64,000 bases of DNA from Nocardioides allogilvus (GTDB taxonomy: Bacteria; Actinomycetota; Actinomycetes; Propionibacteriales; Nocardioidaceae). Shown here piece by piece: positions 57,841 through 64,000 of the stretch (positions within the stretch are counted from its first letter, which is position 1; each line of letters opens with the position of its first letter). Position numbers and translations under genes: made by a program. The notes under the pieces are model-generated. The model searched no databases. It had not been told where the DNA came from and worked only from the letters and a program-made list of their open reading frames with translations. The stretch covers positions 62,001-126,000 of the forward strand of contig NZ_PZYX01000011.1 in NCBI RefSeq assembly GCF_003047285.1, read 5' to 3'.

Positions 57841-58944
57841 ATGAGTGACACAACGCGGAGCCGGTTCGCTTGGACGACGATTGTTCCGCTGGTGGCACTT
57901 GCCGTGCTGGTGCCGAGCTGGGGCCGCTATCCTCCGGTAGCGCTCTCAGTGGTCATCGGTCTCGTCCTGATCGGGGCGGTGCTCGCGGCGGTCTATCACG
58001 CTGAGGTAGTCGCCCACCGGGTCGGCGAGCCGTTCGGGTCGCTGGTGCTTGCGGTCGCGGTGACGATCATCGAGGTCGCGTTGATCGTGACGCTCATGCT
58101 CAGCGGCGGCGACGACACCTCTACCTTGGCGCGCGATACCGTTTTTGCCGCGGTGATGATCACCATCAACGGCATCGTCGGACTGTCTCTGGTCGTGGGT
58201 GCCGTCAAGCACCACCTGGCGACGTTCAACCCTGAGGGCGCGGGGTCCGCCCTCGCCACAGTGATCGCGCTGGCGGGGGTGACGCTGGTGCTCCCACGTT
58301 TCACTGCCGATTCGGGTCCGACGTTCACCGGTTCGCAACTGGCGTTCGCGGCGGTCGCCTCGCTCGTCCTCTATGGCATGTTCGTATTCACCCAGACTGT
58401 GCGGCACCGCGACTTCTTCCTGCCCGTGCCCGACGGGCGGCGCGGACCTGTCGATGATGACGGCGACGGGCACGCCGACCCACCGTCGGACCGCGCCACG
58501 GTGACCAGCCTGGTCCTGCTAGTGGTGTCCCTGGTCGCGGTAGTTGGGCTGGCGAAGGTCTGCTCCCCCGCGATCGAGAACGGTGTTGGTGCGGTCGGGT
58601 TCCCGCACGCGTTCGTCGGTGTCGTGATCGCCTTGACGGTGCTGGCGCCAGAGTCCATCGCGGCATCACGAGCGGCAGCGCGCGACAAGGTGCAGACCAG
58701 CTTGAACCTGGCGTACGGCTCGGCCATGGCGTCCATCGGCCTGACCATCCCAGCCATTGCGATCGCCTCGATCTGGCTCGATGGTCCGCTCGACCTAGGC
58801 CTGGAACCGATGCAGATCGTATTGCTGTCGCTCTCGGTCGTCGTGAGCGTGCTGACCGTCGTTCCCGGTCGAGCCAAGCCGCTCAACGGCGGCGTCCACC
58901 TGGTCCTTCTGGCGTCGTACCTGTTCCTCGCAGCCAATCCCTAG
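57841..58944 (+). CDS. Calcium/proton antiporter, CaCA (ChaA/y4hA) family
   Basis: A 367-aa membrane protein with about 11 helices and two inverted repeat halves. The alpha repeats are GEPFGSLVLAVAVTIIEVALIV near residue 62 and ALTVLAPESIAASRAAARDK near 265, where acidic residues bind the cation. The central cytosolic loop is acidic (DGRRGPVDDDGDGHADPPSD). It would expel Ca2+ or Na+ in exchange for H+. Start at the ATG at 57841, seven bases after TAAACT (leaderless). It is divergent from the PAP2 gene. Confidence 0.88.
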   Translation: MSDTTRSRFAWTTIVPLVALAVLVPSWGRYPPVALSVVIGLVLIGAVLAAVYHAEVVAHRVGEPFGSLVLAVAVTIIEVALIVTLMLSGGDDTSTLARDTVFAAVMITINGIVGLSLVVGAVKHHLATFNPEGAGSALATVIALAGVTLVLPRFTADSGPTFTGSQLAFAAVASLVLYGMFVFTQTVRHRDFFLPVPDGRRGPVDDDGDGHADPPSDRATVTSLVLLVVSLVAVVGLAKVCSPAIENGVGAVGFPHAFVGVVIALTVLAPESIAASRAAARDKVQTSLNLAYGSAMASIGLTIPAIAIASIWLDGPLDLGLEPMQIVLLSLSVVVSVLTVVPGRAKPLNGGVHLVLLASYLFLAANP

Positions 58945-59123
58945 CCACGCCCCATAAACGGTGATGACCGCCGACGAGGACGTACTCGGTGGTGGCCGGT
59001 TCGGCACCGACACGGACACCGACACCGCCGGCAACACGTCGATGCTGGAGTAGCTGCGCGGATGGCCAGAGTTCGCAAGGCAAAACGCCCCGATGCCCTT
59101 CCCGTCCCGCCTGCTGACCGGGG

Positions 59124-60128
59124 TCAGACTGCTGTCCTCGGGAAGAGCCGCAACAGAATATCGGTCATGGTGACGACCCCGGTTCCGCCTTCGCCGTCGA
59201 CGACGGCGAGGTGATTGCGGGTTTCCTGCATTGTCGCCAACGCGGCGTGAACGGGCGTTGCCGCGTCGAGCCGGAAGGCCGGCCGCATGACGGCACGGGC
59301 GGGTCTGGGATCGCCCCCCGCCATGGTGTCCCGCACGTGTACCACTCCGACGATCTCGCCGTCCCGGGTGACGAGGATCCGCAGGTGCCCGCTGTCCAGG
59401 CTGGCTGCCTGGACCTGCGTCACGCTGGCGGACTCGTCGACCGCGGTGATCCCTTCGCCGTGGCTCACCAGCTCCCCCAGCGTGAGCGTCTGAAGGTCCA
59501 GCGCCTCCGTGAACTGGGTCGAGTAGCTGGCGTCGAGCGCTCCCACGTTCGCGGAGTGTTCGACTAGGTGCCGCAGGTCCTCGGCCGTCTGCCCCGACGC
59601 GACACTCGCCTGCGGCTCCACGCCGACCCGGCGCAGGCACCAGTTCGCCATCTCGTTCAGCGCCACCAGCAGCGGGCGGGTCGCCCACATGAAGCCGCGC
59701 ATCGGCAGGGCCAACATGGTCGCTGCCGACTCGGGGTGCGCGATCGCCCAGGACTTCGGCGCCATCTCGCCGACCACCAGGTGCAGGAAGGTCACGATGA
59801 TCAGCGCCAGGACGAACGCCGACGTGTCGACGACCCAGCCGGGCGCCCCGGTCGCCTCGAAGACGGGGGTGAGCGCGTACTTCACTGCCGGTTTCGTGAT
59901 GGCGCCGAGTGCCAGCGCACAAGCGGTGATCCCGAGCTGGCAGCCGGCCAGCAGCACGGTCAGCTCGTTGAAGCTGCGCAGGGCGGCGCGGGCCGAACGG
60001 CTGTCCGCCGCACGGTCCTGGAGCCGGTGCTTCTTCGCCGCGAGCAGCGCGAACTCGGCGGCGACGAAGAAGGCGCTCAGGGCGATCAGCAGGACGGTCA
60101 CGGCGGTGACCACGATCGGGTTGCTCAT
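59124..60128 (-). CDS. CorC/CNNM-like membrane protein with CBS domains
   Basis: A 334-aa protein of the hemolysin C / CNNM group. A DUF21 membrane domain covers about residues 1-190 (SAFFVAAEFALLAAKKHRL; HLVVGEMAPKSWAI), followed by a pair of CBS domains (about 210-330). It is shorter than its neighbour because it lacks the CorC-HlyC C-terminal domain. The group is linked to magnesium export or homeostasis. The ATG overlaps the stop of the longer paralogue (ATGA), so the two are made together and may form a heteromer. Confidence 0.88.
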   Translation of the reverse strand: MSNPIVVTAVTVLLIALSAFFVAAEFALLAAKKHRLQDRAADSRSARAALRSFNELTVLLAGCQLGITACALALGAITKPAVKYALTPVFEATGAPGWVVDTSAFVLALIIVTFLHLVVGEMAPKSWAIAHPESAATMLALPMRGFMWATRPLLVALNEMANWCLRRVGVEPQASVASGQTAEDLRHLVEHSANVGALDASYSTQFTEALDLQTLTLGELVSHGEGITAVDESASVTQVQAASLDSGHLRILVTRDGEIVGVVHVRDTMAGGDPRPARAVMRPAFRLDAATPVHAALATMQETRNHLAVVDGEGGTGVVTMTDILLRLFPRTAV

Positions 60129-61534
60129 CGCTGGTCCTCCCCGACCGGTGCGGACCCGGTCGCCTCGACGTCGGGCTGCCGCACGACGTCGTCACCACCC
60201 TGGAGCTCCACCCGCAACCGGGAGGGGACGTGTCGCTCGACCTCGAGCACCTCGAGGCGCAGGAACTGGGGCTCCGGGTCGTCGGCCTCACCGAGGTCGG
60301 CGAGATCGAGCGGGAGCTCGACCCGGATGGTGGCACCGACAGGCGGGAGCGACCCGTGCTCGGCGATGCTCAGCCCGGCGAGCGTCTCGTAGTCACCCTC
60401 CGGGAGCTGCCGGTCGATGGCGCGCTCGACCTCGTCGAGGGGCACCTCTCCGGACATGACCCAGCTGCCGGCTCGTTCGGCCACCGGGGTGAGCTCGGCG
60501 GGGTCGTGCTCGTCGGTGATCTCGCCGACGAGCTCCTCCGCGAGGTCCTCGACGGTCAGCACGCCGGCGAAGCCGCCGTACTCGTCGAGCACGCAGGCCA
60601 TCTGGTTCCGGGTGTCCGTGAGGACCGCCAGCGCGTCCGGCAGGGACATGGTCGTCGGCACCAGCAGCGGGTCCCTCGCCAGGGAGGTCACGGGTACGCC
60701 GTCCAGCCGGGGTGCTGCCAGGACGTCCTGCAGGTGGACGACGCCGACCACCTGGTCGTGCTCGTCGAGCACCGGGTAGCGCGAGTGCCCGGCGCTCATC
60801 CGCTGCCAGGTCGCGTCGAGGGTCTCGTCGGTGCGCACCACGTCGACCCGGGGGCGGGAGATCATCGCGTGCTGCACGTCCTGCTCCGGGAAGTCCAGGA
60901 TCCGGTCGAGCAGCACCGAGAGCTCTTCGGGCAGGTCGCCGCTGACCCGCGAGTCCGCGACGATGTGCTCGAGGTCGCGGACGGTCGCGGAGTGCTCGAC
61001 GTCGTGCACCGGCTCGATCCGCACCGCCTTGAGCAGCAGGTTCGACGCCTGGTCGAAGATCCAGATCAGCCATCCGAAGAGCCGCAGGTAGACGGTCGTC
61101 GACGTCGCCAACGCGACGGCGACCGGCTCGGGTCGGGCGATCGCCAGGTTCTTGGGGAAGAGCTCGCCGAAGATCATCTGGAGGAAGGTCGACAGGAGCA
61201 GCGCCAGCACCGTGCCGACGGCGACCCCCACCCCCGTGGGCACGCCGACACCGCCCAGGGCTTCGCCGAGCGAGGCGCCGATGAGGGGTTCTGCGACGAA
61301 GCCCACCACCAGGGCGGTCACCGTGATCCCGAGCTGGGCTCCGGACAACATGAAGGACGTGCGCTGGGTGACGGCCAGCGCACGCTTCGCGGAGGCGTCC
61401 CCGGTGGCCGCCCGGGCCTTGAGCCGGGACCGGTCCACCGCCATGTAGGAGAACTCCTGGGCCACGAAGTAGCCGGTGGCGGCGGTGATCGCCAGCACCA
61501 CCAGGAACCCGAGGAGCAGGGTCAGTACCCACAT
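60125..61534 (-). CDS. CorC/HlyC-type membrane protein with CBS and CorC domains
   Basis: A 469-aa paralogue of the next gene, with all three modules. DUF21 covers about 1-200 (TGYFVAQEFSYMAVDRSRLKA; IFGELFPKNLAIARPEP), CBS domains about 215-345 (RPRVDVVRTDETLDATW; DEYGGFAGVLTVEDLAEELVGEI) and a CorC-HlyC domain about 365-450 (SWVMSGEVPLDEVERAID). GTG or ATG start near 61534 with AGGAG not evident. Probable role is in magnesium or cobalt handling; the tandem arrangement is common in actinobacteria. Confidence 0.88.
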   Translation of the reverse strand: MWVLTLLLGFLVVLAITAATGYFVAQEFSYMAVDRSRLKARAATGDASAKRALAVTQRTSFMLSGAQLGITVTALVVGFVAEPLIGASLGEALGGVGVPTGVGVAVGTVLALLLSTFLQMIFGELFPKNLAIARPEPVAVALATSTTVYLRLFGWLIWIFDQASNLLLKAVRIEPVHDVEHSATVRDLEHIVADSRVSGDLPEELSVLLDRILDFPEQDVQHAMISRPRVDVVRTDETLDATWQRMSAGHSRYPVLDEHDQVVGVVHLQDVLAAPRLDGVPVTSLARDPLLVPTTMSLPDALAVLTDTRNQMACVLDEYGGFAGVLTVEDLAEELVGEITDEHDPAELTPVAERAGSWVMSGEVPLDEVERAIDRQLPEGDYETLAGLSIAEHGSLPPVGATIRVELPLDLADLGEADDPEPQFLRLEVLEVERHVPSRLRVELQGGDDVVRQPDVEATGSAPVGEDQR

Positions 61535-61961
61535 CAGGCTTGCAGCCGTTCGATGGCAAGAGGATCAACAGGGCCGACAGGACACCCGGTCCTCAGATAG
61601 TCACGATCCATCGGGGGGCGCATCTCCTAAACAGACGCGGGCGCTTGTGGATTATTGTCGCATCCCGGTGACTACGTTCCCTCATGGGCCGCCTGCCACG
61701 GCGGAGCCGGTGGAGACGCGCGGATCGGTTCATCCCTTGGGGCCCTGCGAACTTGACGCCTCCTCCGTGTTGGCCTGACTGACCTGCCGGTCCGCGTCCG
61801 GAGCGCGCGTCATTGCGCCGCGCGCACGCGGCGATGCCGAGTGCATCAGGCAACCGATACCGGGTAGAGGCAAGGGCGTCCCGCCAGTGTCGCCGAGGGA
61901 GGACAGATCGCCGCGCCGTATGGTGGTGGCCAGCCATGGCAACAACAGGAGGTTGAAGAAC
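61535..61961. other. Stretch upstream of terC
   Basis: The 427 bp hold no convincing gene; frames in all directions look like shadows. AGGAGG (61947-61952) is the terC ribosome site. I looked for a yybP-ykoY manganese riboswitch, which often precedes terC, and did not find its conserved core. Confidence 0.5.
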
Positions 61962-63041
61962 GTGACTCCCCTCGGCCACGTCGTGCTTGCCGCAGGCCCG
62001 AGCAGGAACTTGGAGACGATCGGAACGCCCATGCTGTGGACCGCGACGATCGGCGGTGTCATCGCCCTGCTCGCGCTCGACTTCGTTGTCACGCGGCGGC
62101 CGCACGACGTCTCCATGCGCGAAGCCGTGGGATGGTCGATCTTCTACGTCGCCCTTCCGCTGGCATTCGGTGCCTACGTCTGGGCCGAGTTCGGGTCAAC
62201 CCGGGGAGTCGAGTACCTGACCGGATATCTGGTCGAGAAGTCGCTCTCCGTGGACAACCTGTTCGTCTTCATGCTGCTGCTGTCAGCGTTCGCCGTCCCC
62301 CGGGAGCTCCAGCAGCGGGTGCTTCTGTACGGGATCGTCGGGGCACTGGTTCTGCGCGGCATCTTCATCGCGCTCGGTGCCGCGGTGCTGGCGAACCTAA
62401 GCTGGGCGTTCCTCCTGTTCGGCGCGATCCTCCTCGTGACCGCGGTGAAGATCCTGCGCGACCAAAAGTCGGGGCACGGCAACGAGGTTGACGTGTCCTC
62501 GATGCGCTCGGTGCGCCTGCTGCGCAGATTCATGCCGGTCACCGACGAGTACCACGGTCCCCGGATGCTGGTCCGGCATGCCGGTAGGCGCACCGCGACC
62601 CCGTTCGCGCTGGTCGTCTTCGCCGTGCTGGCCACGGATGTCGTCTTCGCCGTGGACTCAGTGCCGGCGGTGTACGGCATCACGGGCGACCCCTTCCTGG
62701 TCTTCGCCACCAACGCGTTCGCCCTGCTCGGCCTTCGCGCGCTGTACTTCGTCCTGGAGGGTGCGCTCAGCAAGCTGGTGCACCTTGGCTACGGGCTGGC
62801 TGCGATCCTGGCCTTCATCGGCGTCAAGCTGGTGCTGCACTGGGCGCATGGTGTGTGGCCCGGCGTCCCGGAGATTCCCACGTTGGCATCGCTGGGGGTG
62901 ATCGTCGGCATCCTTGCTGTGGTGACCTCGACAAGTCTCTACGCGACCCGGAACGACCGTCGCGGGGAGGAGCATCCCGAACACCAGAGCGGACACGTGT
63001 CACACCCCGGCGGCAGTCGGGGAAAACACGACGCTCACTGA
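61962..63041 (+). CDS. TerC family membrane protein
   Basis: A 359-aa protein of the TerC/Alx family with about nine helices. Family marks are EYLTGYLVEKSLSVDNLFVFM near residue 88 and VFAVLATDVVFAVDSVPAVYGIT near 220; both carry the acidic residues thought to bind Mn2+ or Ca2+. Members export manganese or load metal onto exported proteins. I start it at the GTG at 61962, nine bases after AGGAGG; an ATG at 62031 would give a more typical short N-terminus and is a real alternative. The C-terminus is His-rich. Confidence 0.88.
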   Translation: MTPLGHVVLAAGPSRNLETIGTPMLWTATIGGVIALLALDFVVTRRPHDVSMREAVGWSIFYVALPLAFGAYVWAEFGSTRGVEYLTGYLVEKSLSVDNLFVFMLLLSAFAVPRELQQRVLLYGIVGALVLRGIFIALGAAVLANLSWAFLLFGAILLVTAVKILRDQKSGHGNEVDVSSMRSVRLLRRFMPVTDEYHGPRMLVRHAGRRTATPFALVVFAVLATDVVFAVDSVPAVYGITGDPFLVFATNAFALLGLRALYFVLEGALSKLVHLGYGLAAILAFIGVKLVLHWAHGVWPGVPEIPTLASLGVIVGILAVVTSTSLYATRNDRRGEEHPEHQSGHVSHPGGSRGKHDAH

Positions 63042-63079
63042 ACGCAGCCGCGGCATCGGTGGGGCAGGTGCCCGTTCTG

Positions 63080-63230
63080 CCTAACTGGTCTTGGTCCAGT
63101 GGCAGGCGGATGCGGATGGTGGTGCCGTGTCCTGGTGTCCTGTCGATGGTGAGGTGGCCGTTGTGGCCGTCGACGATCGCGGTCGCAATGGAAGGTCGAG
63201 TCCAGACCAATCCACGACCACCACGTCAGG
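63080..63230 (-). pseudogene. Remnant of a histidine-kinase ATPase domain
   Basis: On the minus strand a short piece reads IATAIVDGHNGHLTIDRTPGHGTTIRIRLPL, the last 30 residues of a HATPase domain. The preceding GLGLA part is present only in another frame (GLDLPL), so even this piece is shifted. No kinase core, H-box or stop remains. Confidence 0.65.
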
Positions 63231-63401
63231 TCCAGGCCCGTGGGTAGAGCTGAAGCCGCATGACCCGTCGAGCGCCCTGCGTGGTGACGTCTCTGCAGGC
63301 CGACGGGCGAAACCCAGCGTCCTCACGAGTCCCAGCGCGACCCCGCCTGCGGCGATCGTCCTCCAACGCTCACTGACCGCGTCTCCGCCGTACCGACCCG
63401 G

Positions 63402-63648
63402 TCAGGCGTGGCTCTTGTTCTTGCCCGCGATGCCCTCGGCGACGCCGATGAGCAGCACCGCAGCCAGCACGGCCAGGACGAAGCCGATGATGTTGAGCTC
63501 CCAGGATGCTGTCGGTGCCGAACAGCTGGGCGATAAGCCCTCCGACCAGCGACCCCACGAGTCCCAGGCCGAGCGTGGCGAGGATGCCGAGGTTCTGCTT
63601 GCCGGGCTTGATGAGGCGCGCAAGCGCTGCGTAGCCGTGGAAGAGCAC
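63402..63648 (-). pseudogene. GlsB/YeaQ/YmgE-like membrane protein, truncated and frameshifted
   Basis: The protein would be a three-helix stress-associated membrane protein. ARLIKPGKQNLGILATLGLGLVGSLVGG is readable in one frame, then near 63500-63505 one extra base shifts it. The normal end WELNIIGFVLAVLAAVLLIGVAEGIAGKNK follows in another frame, to the stop at 63402. The first helix is largely missing at 63648, where a TetR remnant begins on the other strand. Confidence 0.7.
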
Positions 63649-63652
63649 CTGC

Positions 63653-63955
63653 GTGCTGCTGGAGATCTCCGACTACACGACCGCTGCCATCCGGAGCGTT
63701 GGTCAGTTCCCGGAGGACATGCACCTGCGACTGCGGTCAGGTCAGGTGCGCTACGGCAAGCTCTGGCAAGCCCTCTTCGAGGAGGCCAAGGACCGCGGTG
63801 AGATCCCCGCCGATCTCGACGGCTACGCGGCTCGGCTGCTCATCATCGGAGCACTCAACTGGGCTCCTGAGTGGTGGAACGACCGTCAGGTCAGCGTGGA
63901 TGAGGTGGTGGCCACGGCTCGCAGGCTGACCTTGCACGGCCTGGCCTTGGAGTAG
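63653..63955 (+). pseudogene. C-terminal half of a TetR-family regulator
   Basis: About 100 residues match the ligand-binding end of a TetR regulator (ISDYTTAAIRSVGQFPEDM...KLWQALFEEAKDRGEIPADLDGYAARLLIIGALNWAPEWW). The N-terminal helix-turn-helix is absent: an in-frame stop lies at 63632-63634 and the upstream DNA belongs to the GlsB remnant. It cannot bind DNA as it stands. Confidence 0.7.
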
Positions 63956-64000
63956 CCCACGCTTTGCTCGTCGACAGGCGAACGAGGAGGTCCACCGGGC

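Noticed and set aside
61535..61961. yybP-ykoY manganese riboswitch before terC
   Set aside because: The conserved core around GGGGAGUAG is not present.

Overview
The window is high-GC DNA (not counted, but nearly every codon ends in G or C) from an actinomycete. The best fit is Nocardioides or a relative in the Nocardioidaceae. Supporting signs are SepH, DUF4193, DUF3093, DUF5998, PAC2 and DUF3105 family proteins, a perfect actinobacterial LexA box, and many promoters whose TANNNT box lies 6-7 nt before the start codon, as in leaderless actinobacterial transcripts. The block from 30.1 to 39.2 kb keeps the gene order of Mycobacterium tuberculosis Rv2689c-Rv2701c. I found no rRNA, tRNA, CRISPR array or complete insertion sequence.

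Region by region: 0-2.3 kb carries pyrR-pyrB-pyrC with a recognisable PyrR-binding RNA loop before pyrR. 2.4-6.1 kb is a divergent fatty-acid cluster (fadA2 / fabG4-htdX). 6.1-9.3 kb holds a secreted M23-like protein, TesB and a PAC2 protein. 9.4-12.8 kb is the beta-oxidation pair fadA-fadB. 12.9-18.2 kb carries a secreted repeat protein, the two-component amino-acid importer MetP/MetS, and an ECF sigma factor with a membrane partner. 18.3-24.6 kb runs leftward: a lipoprotein with a zinc-peptidase motif, dxs, a strictosidine-synthase-like protein, a tandem Nudix hydrolase, a small LexA-controlled protein, a thiamine-binding protein and a DUF3105 protein. 24.7-28.7 kb has an unknown gene pair and aconitase. 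30-40.3 kb covers an RNA methyltransferase, a KimA-like transporter with two TrkA proteins, DUF3159, OB-fold, DUF3710, dut, DUF3093, DUF4235, DUF4193, inositol monophosphatase and ferrochelatase. 40.3-53.8 kb is mixed metabolism: an FAD oxidase, a TRIC channel, SepH, a double-SDR reductase, MOSC, a sulfurtransferase, thymidine kinase, a phosphodiesterase, DUF5998, a large GNAT/acyl-CoA-synthetase fusion and an SDR.

From about 54 kb to the right edge the character changes. A serine recombinase is followed by an apparently frameshifted ribbon-helix-helix gene, a truncated and frameshifted two-component system and a frameshifted PAP2 phosphatase. Intact transporters follow (CaCA antiporter, a CorC-like pair, TerC). 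The last kilobase holds remnants of a histidine kinase, a GlsB/YeaQ protein and a TetR regulator. This looks like a decaying accessory region, although consensus errors could explain part of it.

Most of the window is core genome. I did not find a clearly new multi-gene system. The best leads are the SOS-controlled small gene next to the tandem Nudix gene, the unknown pair at 24.7-26.0 kb, the several candidate operators, and the broken region after 54 kb.
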